Assembly: GCA_022316685.1 (NCBI GenBank)
Contig: JAKJHU010000046.1
Location: forward strand, 2,720,001 to 2,784,000
DNA from: Progne subis subis
Lineage: Eukaryota > Chordata > Aves > Passeriformes > Hirundinidae
DNA length: 64,000 nucleotides
Direction of reading: 5' to 3'
The notes under the pieces: model-generated
What the model was told of the DNA's origin: nothing
The model's database searches: none
The model's input: the letters and a program-made list of their open reading frames with translations, nothing else
Made by a program: the position numbers and the translations under genes
Shown: piece after piece, positions 1-10,614 of the stretch
How positions within the stretch are numbered: the stretch's first letter is position 1
Layout of the letters: each line of letters starts with the position of its first letter

Positions 1-1066
1 TATGAGGAATTGTACTGGATGTTAAATAAAAGCGTTTTATGTTAATCAGTGTTTGCTCTGCACCACAGAACTCAACCAATGCATTTGAAATCTTTGAAGT
101 CAAAGGTAGGAGAACAGTGAAGTCCAAAGAAAGGTCTAATTTCTTCTGAAAGGTGAATGGCAGTGCCCTCATGAAATCAACTATACTATCTGAGACCAGA
201 AAAGCCAATAATAATTCCATACTATGAGAAACTAGATCCCTGAACTCCAGGTTTACCAGCTAAGCCAATCCATGAACTTTTAAAATACAGTAGGTTAACC
301 CTGAGACTTCTCTGCATAAGAGAAAACATTTTACACTGTTAAGCTTTAGTACCTACATAATACAGCATGATTTGAAGTTCACTGAAACCAGTGGAAAGCT
401 TTCCATTCATTTTTGGTGAGTTCAGAATCTGAACTCTGCTTTTTCAAAACCCTAATCTTTCTTCTAGAACCTAGAATTGTGATGAGCACTTAAAAACTTT
501 GTGGTGGTGAACTCTCAGGGGATTCCCACCTTGGGGCACTTCTATGCCTGACTGCTGACACATTCACATTTTTCTTCTCTGTGAGAAATGGCTGCAGTAG
601 CATTTGCACACAGATCCCTCTGAACAGCCTGACACTCAGGCAAGGGCAGCTCACATCTGTGCTTCTGTAACAAAATGTAGAGCATGCAAAACTGGAACTG
701 TGTCTGCTGCTGCAGGTGCTGTCCTGATGAGCTGTATGCATTGATAAATTCTGTGCTGCAGTGGATGGAATGAGGAGGAGCTGGACTATTTCCTAATCCT
801 ACTGCTCCTAACAGAGGTTCTTTAGCTCAGCTAAAGCTCATGCTCAAATGGAGGAGAATGAGTTCAGCCCCCTTGGCTTCCAGGATCTCTCACAAGGCCC
901 AGACATGCAAGGCAGCAATGAATAAAGAGGCATTCTAGGTTGTGTCATGCTAGAACGTCGGCATGAGAGGGACTGTAGTCAGATTGAATGGATTCTTGGC
1001 TCGCCCTTCTTCCCCTTTAAATCTGTCCTTTCTGTTCTTTTTTGCAAATCATGTTCCTCTCCTTAG
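1..1066 (+). other. SORBS1 intron (3' part)
   Basis: AT-rich intronic DNA leading into the acceptor at 1065-1066. I found no exon, RNA gene or clear repeat here. In particular I did not find the exon for the first half of the SoHo domain (the DWYKTMFKQIHKL part in mammals), so it must lie upstream. The frame at 490-741 on the other strand shows nothing gene-like. Confidence 0.6.
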
Positions 1067-1141
1067 ACAATCCTGAAGAAAACCCTTATTGCCCTACCTA
1101 CACATTTCCTGAACTTCCTGAAATCCAGCAAAAAACTGAAG
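1067..1141 (+). CDS. SORBS1: SORBS1 exon: SoHo-region cassette A (PEENPY repeat copy 1)
   Basis: The acceptor is CCTTAG|AC and the donor is GAAG|GTACCA. The 75-nt exon is phase 1 to 1, so it can be skipped in frame. It encodes PEENPYCPTYTFPELPEIQ, which matches the PEENPYFPTYKFPELPEIQ segment I recall from mammalian SORBS1 isoforms. It lies inside the SoHo domain. The next exon has the same phase and repeats the same peptide pattern. This is probably an alternative exon. Confidence 0.9.
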
Positions 1142-1464
1142 GTACCAGAAGTTTAGTCAGAGTATCTGTTGTCTTGTGCTTTGAGTTAACTGTACTATAG
1201 TGCCCTAATAGTAACTAGATTCAGGTTCTAGTTTTCTGTTACACTGCCTGGATATTCACTTATTCCCAGTATACCTTCTTGTGTGATGCATAAAATAACT
1301 AAATCTTTGCTAATCCATTAATCTTTTCTTGAAGTACGATACCATTTACCCTAGTCTTATTAAAGTAGGGAATAAAATCATATGGTGATAGAAGTTGGGG
1401 GATGAAGCAGAACCTCCACTTTATTGTGGATAGTCTCAAAATCCACCGCTTTTCTCTGCTGCAG

Positions 1465-1527
1465 AAGAAAATCCTTATTCTCCTACATACCAGTTTCCTG
1501 CGTCTACTCCTAGTCCTATCTCTGAAG
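1465..1527 (+). CDS. SORBS1: SORBS1 exon: SoHo-region cassette B (PEENPY repeat copy 2)
   Basis: The acceptor is TTTCTCTGCTGCAG and the donor is GAAG|GTAATA. The exon is 63 nt and phase 1 to 1. It encodes EENPYSPTYQFPASTPSP, almost the same as the mammalian segment DNPYTPTYQFPASTPSP. It begins only 323 nt after the preceding cassette ends and shares the motif ENPYxPTYxFP, which points to an old tandem exon duplication. Confidence 0.9.
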
Positions 1528-4500
1528 GTAATAATAAAGGTCCATATATATTTTTTTTCTGCACAAATGCTGCCTTATCAGTTTATTTTCTTCCTGGATT
1601 TTTTTCTAGCTGCTGAGCTTTATGCTGCCTCATAATGATTTGCTGCACTCTAAGCATTGCCTTGACTGTATCATGCCTTTTTAGCTTTGCAGTGCTCCTC
1701 TGGCTTTGTAACTAGTATTTGACTAATGCTGCAAACTTGGGGTTTGCTTGGTTTTATGCACTTATCAATTGTGTGTGTAGTGATTATTTAACATCTAGAT
1801 TGCTGATTTTACATGTAAAGATAGGTTTAACAGAGATTTCTCCCTCCCCCCTTCAATAAATCAATAAATTTCATTAATTAAATTGCTTCTGGTTTTTAAC
1901 ATTAACATAGTATTAGGGCTAGACCCAGAATGTCACTGAAGCATATTAGTAAAAAGGCTGTTTGCTTCAGTGGGTTTTGGATCAGTCCCTCAGTGCAGTC
2001 TTTTAAAATAACTTGGTAAGGTAGGTTCAGGGCTGGTCTTAGGTGCACTTGGCATATCAAGGCAAGGACAGAGTTTGGTCTCATCAGAACATCTTGCAAC
2101 TTGAAACAACACTGTCTTTACCTTATCTCTTTGTGTACTCAGCAGATTCCTTTAAACTTCATATTCAAATCAGAATACTTTGCAGTCATGTTTCAGGGAT
2201 GGTGAAACAGCAGCTGTTGCAGTGATAATTGTGTGACCGTGCAAAATATTTATATATGAGAAACACTGGAATCTGCTGCACACGTTGGGTGTACAGACAT
2301 TTCCTGATTGGGAAGTTGTTGGTGACAGCCTTGTTGCTGTGGTGCTTTGGTGACACTTTAGATCCTGCAATCCAAACTTGCCTACTTAGCCTGTGCCTCA
2401 AGCCAGCCCTAGTGAGACTATTAATTAACCATTTTATTCAATGTTTGTATTAAACATCTGGTGGGTATTGTGTAAGAAGAAAGCATGCAATATGAGCTGA
2501 GGTACTTAAAGCAAGGAAATATAAGGTGTATTTCACTGTTAAAATGAATGTGGATACAGTGTAATACAGGTATCTAAGATACTTGATAATTTCTTAGTGA
2601 AATGTATTAGATGAAGAGTCCTGTCTTGCAAATTAAAATGCAGGGTAAGTTATTTTCTCTTGGCAGAATGGTATGTGGGTATGGATGATAGCAAAAAGTT
2701 TCAGTAAGTAATGGATAAAAGAGTTTTACAGAGAATATTTCCTTGTTCCTAATGAGGTTTGAAAATGCATTTTACTCATCTGGACTAGCATAGTTTGCAA
2801 ACCCCACGATGACAATATATTAAAGAGTCTGTTCTCCCGTAAGTATCTCCTATGCACTTAGAAATGTGCATATGAAAGTAATTTGCTGGTTTATATAGTT
2901 GAAATTTTATTGGACTAAACACAAATTTTTATTCTCAATATAATGAGAAGCATTTCTCTAATATTTGCTCGAATTTTTTTCTTGATAAGAAATACAAAAT
3001 GTTTGATGAGGTAGATGAGTTGGAGGGGTTGCAGTACATGTTTCATGTTTAGAAAACGTTTCAAAGATCCATAATCAGTGGCAGTGTTTATGCAGAGATG
3101 GGTTGGAACCTCACTTTCATACAATTAATGTCAGAATAGATCGATGCATAAGAACTCCTAGAAACATCAAGATCTGGGCTCCCTTCAAAAATATCTTCAG
3201 CATTTCTAAAAACATAAAAGGTATGTCCAATCCATGAAATGGAATTCCTGCAGATTCTCTGCCATCTAGAGGGAAACAGCCTTTCTTCTTTAAAGGAATC
3301 AGATTTTGAAGTTACAGACTTGTGATAACCTGCTTTGTGAAGAAGAGTCACACGGATAGAATGCAGCTTTGAGAAACAGAACATGTTTTAATATTCAGTT
3401 CTGATTTACTCTTTGACATTATCAAATCACTCCAGATTTCTGTTTCAGTATTTCGACTGTAAAAAGGAAAGAATTGTAGACACTCTTCTTTGTGAGATAC
3501 TCAGAGGCAAAACATATCTATTCTCCTCATTATTGTAGATATTAGAATGTAAGAAATTGAAAATTAACCATTATCTGAAGTGAATTTTTTCTTGTATGGT
3601 TTTCTTGTTTGAATGATGAGTTATAATGAATATTGATATTTCTCTTCAAGTAAGTAAATAAAATTATCATTTATTGATTATGGTAGTTTTAGACATTTGT
3701 TCATCTGTATTTGTAGGGACTACTGAGAGTTTTGTGATTTACCAAGTCTTCTTCTATCTGAGTAAACCAAACTTGTATTTAAGGATGCAAGTCATTTTTG
3801 TCGACAGTTCAGTGTAATATAAATATTTGGTTTTTGTCATTAAGGTTTAAAACACGGGAATTTGCGTTCTTACCCTGAATGTTATGACAAGCATACCAAG
3901 ACTCAATAACCATTATTTTTGGAACTTTAACCTTCTAATTCATCCATCAAGAGAACTAGAGTAGATAGGCTAGAATTTTAGACTACTCTGAGGCTTCCTG
4001 AAAGGCTGGAGTGCAACTTTAGGTCAGCTGTTAGCCAAATTAGCTTTTTCCAACAGATGAGATTGGCTGTAGCATCTGATTTATATCCTCTTTGAAAGAA
4101 AATTTATAAATTGTTTTAAGCTGTTGACTGGCATCACTAAAAGCACATAACACTTTTTTTTTTTAAAAATCTAGTTTATTCTAGCTTCATCTTCTTTGTT
4201 TTTATGTCTTTCTTTGTCAATATAGTGGCTTCCCTGCTTGCAATTCTCTTTGCATATCATAGAATCATAGAATATCCTGAGTTGGAAGGGATCCACAAGG
4301 ATCATCAAAGTCCAACTCCTGACCCTGCACAGGACACCCCTAAGGGTCACAGCACGTGCCTGAGAGCACTGTCCAAACACTTTTTGAACTGTGTCAGGCT
4401 GCTGCTGTGACCACTGCCCTGGGGAGCTGTTCCAGTGCCCAAACAACCTCTGGTGAAGAAGCTTTTTCTAATATCCAGACTAAACCTCCCTGACAACTTC

Positions 4501-5008
4501 AGGCCCTTCCCGTGGGTCCTGACACTGTCACCACAGAGCAGAGATCAGTGTCTGCCCCTTCTCTCCCCTCACGGGGAAATTGTAACTGCAGTGAGGTCTC
4601 CTCTTGTCCAGGCTGAGCAGATCAAGTGACCTCAGCTGCTCCTCACATGGCTTCACCTCAAGGCCCTTCACCATCTTCATTGCTCTCCTTTGGATGCTCT
4701 CTAATAGCTAAATAATCATATGTGATTGTCAGCAGGATTCCTCAGCTGTATTATTGGGTCTAGCACCTAATGAGTTATTTTAATCATATACTATGGCTTT
4801 TGAATCCTTTACTTATCTCTCAGCTTTTGATAAAGTGGATCTATAACTCTTGCTGTAGGGGAGTTTTATGATAAAAAGGGATTATTTTCTAAAGTACTTT
4901 GAGAGGCTGGAGAAAAGTATTAGTGTAAGTTATATATTAATATTTATATCCAATCTAGGGATTATTTTCGAAATGCAATTTAAACCTCAGTGGAATTTTA
5001 TTTTTTAG
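1528..5008 (+). other. SORBS1 intron with one CR1 fragment
   Basis: This 3.5-kb intron is AT-rich. The only clear element is the CR1 LINE remnant at about 4257-4712, listed separately. Short frames around 2043-2453 and 2915-3384 on both strands show no family resemblance and no exon-like borders. Confidence 0.6.
4257..4712 (-). mobile_element. CR1 LINE, 5'-truncated 3' end
   Basis: Read on the + strand it begins with the CR1 3'-terminal short repeats (atcatagaatcatagaat). It continues with text typical of the reversed CR1 3' end: gttggaagggatccacaaggatcatc, aaacctccctgacaacttcaggcccttccc, and ctctcctttggatgctctctaatagct. The element is therefore on the minus strand, about 450 bp long and truncated at its 5' end, as nearly all avian CR1 copies are. 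The small frames inside it (4171-4446, 4204-4410, 4435-4629) are not genes. Confidence 0.92.
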
Positions 5009-5023
5009 GATCCTCTCCCTGTG
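5009..5023 (+). CDS. SORBS1: Candidate 15-nt SORBS1 microexon
   Basis: The segment GATCCTCTCCCTGTG has a good acceptor (ggaattttattttttag) and a perfect donor (GTAAGT). It is 15 nt long and matches the phase 1 to 1 junction of its neighbours, adding five residues (Gly-Ser-Ser-Pro-Cys) without breaking the frame. A TGC triplet lies about 33 nt upstream, as is common before SRRM4-dependent neural microexons. I do not recall this peptide from mammalian SORBS1, so the call rests on splice geometry alone. Confidence 0.5.
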
Positions 5024-5148
5024 GTAAGTATTTGGCATATCATTCAAATTATGGTGAATGCATTAGTAGAAGAAATTAAAGGTGCTTCTTCTGGTGCTTC
5101 TTCTTTGGAGCTTTTTCATCTCACTTGCAAAATGCCTTTGTCTTTCAG

Positions 5149-5196
5149 ATGAAGATTCTGATTCATGCTCTCCTCGTTATTCCTATTCTGAGGACA
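5149..5196 (+). CDS. SORBS1: SORBS1 exon: acidic SoHo segment
   Basis: The acceptor is TTTGTCTTTCAG and the donor is GTAAGT. The exon is 48 nt, phase 1 to 1. It encodes DEDSDSCSPRYSYSED, matching mammalian DDDSDLYSPRYSFSED. It precedes the conserved basic PRSKSE segment of the next exon, only 114 nt downstream. The SPRYS stretch is rich in Ser and Tyr and is a likely phosphorylation region, though that is inference. Confidence 0.93.
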
Positions 5197-5310
5197 GTAA
5201 GTAATTCACGCTTCTTGTTTGATCTGCCAAACAGAAAGGGCATGTAAAGCAGGTATTTATTTGCCTCCTGTCCTGCTCACCAATATTCCTATATGTGATT
5301 TATCCTACAG

Positions 5311-5434
5311 GCAGAACCCAAGTTCCCCGCTCCAAGAGTGAGATGGACAATATTGATTCGGAGAAGGTTGTGAAGAGGTCTGCCACTTTGCCACTGCCAA
5401 ACCGTACTTCATCACTGAAATCAAGCCCAGAAAG
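5311..5434 (+). CDS. SORBS1: SORBS1 exon: SoHo core (PRSKSEM...KRSATLPLP)
   Basis: The acceptor is TTTATCCTACAG and the donor is AAAG|GTGACC. The exon is 124 nt, phase 1 to 2. It encodes VPRSKSEMDNIDSEKVVKRS followed by ATLPLPNRTSSLKSS, essentially the mammalian SoHo segment. The open frame read on the opposite strand at 5300-5497 is a shadow of this exon. Confidence 0.96.
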
Positions 5435-7242
5435 GTGACCTGAACTAGGATTAGCTCTGGAAGAATATCTGAAAGCTGTCAAAGCCCTGTCCCCCATTCT
5501 GTCTGTCTTTTTTGTCAGGCATCACCCAGTCTGTTGCACAGTCTCCTGCCTGGGTGTAGAGTTGGGTGTCATGCTTTTACAGGACCTACCACATAGGCAC
5601 AGGGGAAACTCTTGGCTCAGTGTGACACTGTAAAGGCACCTCAGAAAACAAGCAAGTAGCAAAACTTGGATTTATGTTGAGTCTTGGTAAAAACTTAGTT
5701 ACATTTTCCATCTCTGAGGAGTCCTACCCATGTCAACTTTCTTGCAAGTAGGTTCTAGTCAGCACTGTCATTTCTGATCTTCAGCATGACTTCCCTCCTG
5801 GTTTTTTCTTTATTACCATGTGTTTTAAACCTTATTATAACAGTAAGGAATGCATTTACCAAATGAAAGGAAAGCAGAATGAGCAAAGAATATTTTAAGT
5901 CCTGCTGAATTTTCCCGGCTCTTGAACTGTTCCTCCCTCCTTTACCACCTTCCACGTGCCCTTAGTGTTTTTCACTTGCAGCCTCAAATGAGCAAAGCTG
6001 TAATTTGACACTGCTGCTTTAGTGAGCATCTCAGGTCACTGGATCAAGAGACAAAATTTACTGATTCCTTATGCACGAATTGAAGGCATAGTGTATTTGC
6101 CATCTGAGAAAACTCTTGCAAGTGAAAGGATTACCATAATTAATGCTTCCCATTATCTAGTGGCAAACCAGTGCCTCACCAGAATTTTCTCTGTGGTTGG
6201 AGTCTTAAGCAATCAAGTTGGTCTGGACAGGAAAGATCATCCTTGTTGAAATTTGTGCACTGTATGCCAATCATTTTGGCTGTCATCTTGCCTTAATTTA
6301 GAAAGAAAAAAAACTGAATTGGTTGTCTCTTTTCAGATAGTATAGAGTTTATGCAGCTCAGCAATTTCTTTCTGTCCTAACCAGATCAGAAGGGTAAGAG
6401 AGAGGAAACCTGGAGCACCAGTTTTGGATAAATACCTCACTTCTGTTTGGTAAATTCTGGGCAAGATGAATCCACATACACATTGCCATCAAAGGACAAC
6501 ACACCAGGAGCAAAATCAGAATTAGTTTATCATCTTAAAAGGGCTGCTTTCTTTGCTTTTTGGAGAGCATTTGTTATTCTGCATTAGGTGTGTGATTATA
6601 TTGATTTTGAGACCAGCAAGGACCTTGTAGGATATGAACCCTGAATGCTTTGTGACTGTTGCTTCAACTGTGTCAGTATAGGCACTGCACAAAACTATAG
6701 TGGTTTGAATAGTAAATGAACTGTTCTTAGCCATATTAAAATAGAGCAACCTGAGATAATTCATTCATGTCTCTAGAAAAAAAATAAAACATATCTTGGA
6801 ATCCAGAGTGCCCTCAGAATCCAGAGCAGTGGTAGTCAGGTAATCAATGATGTGGCTAAAAGGCAGAAGTTTAGCAAAAGGAATTTATTTTGAGTTCTGC
6901 TCAAAGTTTGGACATGTTTATATTTGTGAGCTTAGTTGAAGCCTATCATTAAGCTGTTTCCAATGGGGAAAGACTTTGAAGTCTGGAAGTTTACTGAAAG
7001 TTCTTAAAATAACCTCCCTCTGCTCCAACTGTTTCAGCAGCTGAGCTGTATCCAACTCTGCCTGTGATAGATAGACAAATACATGTCCAGAGCCCTATCT
7101 GAGCTGTTCTTCTTGAAGCAGGCTCCTTTCCTAGATTGAAAAAAGTACCCTGATTAAACCATAATTAATGGGGTAAAGCATCTCTCAAAATGGCATGTTT
7201 GTCTCCACAGTATCTTGGGTTAATTGATCTTTCTTTCCATAG
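5435..7242 (+). other. SORBS1 intron
   Basis: Ordinary AT-rich intron. A 75-codon frame at 6022-6249 has a protein-like composition, but it lacks splice sites in a usable phase and resembles no SORBS segment. No repeat was recognised. Confidence 0.55.
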
Positions 7243-7357
7243 GACTGACTGGGAGCCTCCAGACAAGAAGGTGGACACCAGAAAATACCGTGCAGAACCC
7301 AGGAGCATTTATGACTATCAGCCAGGGAAGTCCTCTGTTCTGAACAATGAGAAGATG
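7243..7357 (+). CDS. SORBS1: SORBS1 exon: end of SoHo domain
   Basis: The acceptor is TTCTTTCCATAG and the donor is ATG|GTAATG. The exon is 115 nt, phase 2 to 0. It encodes [18 protein letters not shown] followed by [19 protein letters not shown]. This is the most conserved signature of the sorbin homology domain, which anchors SORBS proteins to flotillin in lipid rafts. Only the C-terminal half of the domain is present in the window. Confidence 0.97.
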
Positions 7358-10300
7358 GTAATGTTTGACTTATTCTAGCTTGTGGCTTTATCCTGCAATT
7401 ATGAAATACTCTCTAAATGCTTGTGTGGTTCTGTTTGGATGGGATTCCTTATGCTTGTATTGCAGTGCTTGTGTAATATTTTTAAAAACTGTTCTGCATA
7501 ACTTCCTAACATTTTTGTTTTCTCTAAAGCAAGATCCAGGGGGATTGAGAGGCTTCTTTCCTTTCAGACATGTTGTTTTCCGTGTTAAGTATGGGTCACT
7601 AACCCTAGTTTTTAATCCATGTTTGACACTGTGACCTGTTCAGCAGCTGTTTTGCCAGCTGTACTTTTTCTAGGGCACAGTATTAGCTGGTGCAGGAGGG
7701 TTGAAGGCATTATACAACAGAGAAAGCAGGTTCCGTTTCTGTATTCCTCTGATGCTTTAAATACTGAACTAGTTTCTAGAGTGCCTTTAGTGTGCCTCAG
7801 TGGATAGCTCTGAGGTGCATTAGGATATGGCCATCTTCCCTGGGCTGCTTTTTTCCTCAGCTGGATCTCACCACTTCTGTGGCAGGGGTGGCAGGACTGA
7901 ATGTGAGCTCTCCAGCTACGGTGGAATGTAACCTGGCATATTAAGTGAGCTATTACCAATTTTCAGTCTCAATCAGTATGCAATGCTCTGAATGCAGCTA
8001 GGGACACACAAAAGTCTCAGCCTTTCTTCAGCCTTGGCTGAGAATACTTGACAAGGGACAGGCAGAGAGGTGATGCTAACCTCATCAGCCAGTCCTGTAT
8101 TAATCACCACGGATCACTGTCCTTCCGTGGTGCAAGTGTGACACTGTAACTGCTAGAGAATACTGAATGATGTTAATAGTGTATAAAGATATAATTGTTC
8201 TATAAAGGAATTAATTTGAAGGATTCAGTTAGAAGTGCTGATTGCATGTGAGTTTCCAAATGTAAACTGGACTTGTACCTTAACAGCTCAGACATTGATC
8301 CATGCATGGAACAGATAAAGGAATGCTCCTGAAACACCTGCCAAGGGTCTTATACAAGAGTGAATAACAATTTAAATCAATGGAAGTGTAAGAATCAAGT
8401 CTGATGTGGGACCTGATGCTTCTCCTTAGTATTTTGGTGGGTTTTCTTTTTTCCTTCCAAGTGTAATCAAGTTCCATCACTTTTTGAAGATCCTGCAGCC
8501 AACTTCTTTTCACACGCTGTGTCCCTTCATTGACTTCAACCAAGTTGCTCCTGATGGGAGCATGATCCTAGTGCCTATTGCAATGGGCGGTGGATGGCTC
8601 CCTCTTGATACCACTGGGTGTTGGCTCAGCCCATTAGAGAAGTGCCAGTGAGGAGTGGTTTGAACATGGTATGACACCTCCATTCCTGCAGTCCATCCTG
8701 GAGCCAGATTTCTGCTGACTTAAACATCAATTTTGTCTCACGGTAAACAGACAAGATTAAAACTTGTGGCAAAAGGCCAGCTTCATCTGTGTACTTAAGC
8801 ATTTGCAAAAGGTCTGTCATCACCAGTGGCACTGTTTACATGTTCAGACTTCATCAGGTACTGAACTGAGCTGTGGAACCACAGTCTAAAAGCCCAAAAG
8901 CAAATTGAAAAATTCATCAGCATAACTGAGAAAAAAATGTATGCACAGAGCTCATCAAAACCAAGATGAAAGTGATAGCTGTGTTACTTCCAGTGTTATT
9001 TTATGAGCTTTAATTTGAAGCCATAGACCAGAGAAGAAAGGCGGCCTTGGAATAGTAACTTCACGGTTTCCATCATGAGTCTCATTAAATATAACAGTGC
9101 TATAGTGGTTAGTGACTGCATCTTTCAGGGAGGTGCAAGAGATTTGTGAATATCTCCTGCTAGTCACACCCACAGCTGTGACTATGAGAATCCCAATCCA
9201 AAACCATTTTGGAGCAATGAATAGCCTCCTGTTGACATCAGTGGGCTTTGTTTTAATGTAAATGCAGTTATATAAGATGAGTGCTTTTAGCTGAAGTGCA
9301 GTAAATAAAAAATAGAGGTATTGATTCCTTTGTGCCTTTAAGAAATAGCCAAATCCTTCTTCAGGCCATCAGGCATTAAACATGATGTAACTATTTATCT
9401 TACTGCCTCTTATTCAGCATCAATCCTGAGCTGCTTTTTTTTTTTCTTTGTGATGCTAATGGCTATGGCAGAATCTGGGACATCCAAATCCAGCACTGCT
9501 GTCAACTGCCTCAGTAACCCCATCACAAAATGACTTCCACGAGGACACTGTGCATCTGTGTGGCTCCTTCCTCCTTGTGATGGAGCACTTGAGATCATAC
9601 TGCCACAGCAGACATAATGTGCTTGTGTTTTTAAAGCACTGAGATCCGCTCTGGCTTAGACTAGGTATACTGAAATGCAAGAATTAGCTAGGTATCTTTT
9701 GGGGAGTGGTACCTCAGAAGCTTAGCAATGGACTATTATTCTCTTATCTCACCAGCAGTGTTTTCAAACAGATACAACAATTTCTTTTGTTTGTTTGTTT
9801 CACTAAGATGATATGAATGAAAGGGAGTTTCCTTTTCAGCTGTACTGCTTTCTGTCCTGTCTGATTTTCCTTCATTGTAGTTTTGTCCGATAATCTAACA
9901 TTTATTTGTGAAGAAACATGTAATATTGTCGCTCTATCCATCCTTTCAGAGGTCTTTCAGGATGCGCTCTCTGACATGTGTCTCGTATGATTTAGAAAAC
10001 CACCTTCCACTCTGTTTGCAGTGTATAGAACAGGGTTTCTCACATGTTCATGTGCTGTTAAAGATGCAGTATTTGATTCAGGTCTTACTGAGCCTCTCTT
10101 TTTTCAACTAAATGAAGATTAAAAAAAATAATAAAGTACATGCAGCTTTGGACTTGATAAAAGTGTCTGACTTTTATCCCTCAGTAGGACTGAGGGCCTG
10201 CTTGACTCTCAGCTCTTCCATTGAGTCTCCCTGTGACTCTGGGCTAGCTGCATAATCTGTCTCTCCCTATGTGGGTCTCCTGACCTGTAAAATGCAATTC

Positions 10301-10530
10301 ATTCATATTCATGTTGCTCACAATGATGCTATTGGGCTTAACTGATGTTTGCAAAGCATTTCATGGCCTTTATGACAAACATGCTATAGAAATTCCAAAT
10401 TATAAAGCTAAATAATCTACATTTTCGAATGGAGCCATGGGATCTGCATCTCTAACAGTCCCTTTCTGTGTATTCTTTGCATAATGTTATCCTTCTCTTT
10501 CTTCCATTCCCCTATCACCAACTCCTTTAG
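7358..10530 (+). other. SORBS1 intron with old repeats
   Basis: A 3.2-kb intron. It holds a MIR-like SINE near its 3' end (listed separately). It also holds short perfect hairpins such as CACCACGGA (8105-8113) with TCCGTGGTG (8124-8132), and a run of GTTTs near 9789. The stretch around 8230-9240 contains phrases such as cattgacttca that resemble old amniote repeats but are too decayed to name. No exon was found. Confidence 0.5.
10195..10405 (+). repeat. MIR-like ancient SINE fragment
   Basis: The order of phrases follows the MIR/CORE-SINE consensus: a CTGGGC motif, then a TCT-rich block, then cctgtaaaatg, then a stretch resembling the consensus tgtgaggat region, then tttgcaaagc, and finally gctatagaaattccaaat. 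It is highly diverged and is on the + strand. The assignment comes from remembered consensus, not an alignment. Confidence 0.55.
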
Positions 10531-10614
10531 ACTCGGGATATAAGCCCAGAAGAGATAGATTTAAAGAATGAACCTTGGTATAAATTCTTTTCGGAATTGG
10601 AGTTTGGGAAACCG
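10531..10614 (+). CDS. SORBS1: SORBS1 exon: RDISPEEIDLKNEPWYKFF segment
   Basis: The acceptor is CAACTCCTTTAG and the donor is CCG|GTAAGT. The exon is 84 nt, phase 0 to 0. It encodes TRDISPEEIDLKNEPWYKFF followed by SELEFGKP, identical to mammals apart from the first residue. It belongs to the conserved linker after the SoHo domain. Confidence 0.97.

Noticed and set aside
4171..4629. Short frames on both strands near 4.2-4.6 kb
   Set aside because: They lie within the 5'-truncated CR1 3' end, which is noncoding debris.
6022..6249. 75-codon frame in SORBS1 intron with protein-like composition
   Set aside because: No splice sites in usable phase and no match to any SORBS segment I know. Single short frames of this size are expected by chance.
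8105..8132. 9-bp perfect hairpin as a possible small RNA
   Set aside because: The stem is short and hairpins of this size occur by chance. No flanking pairing extends it.
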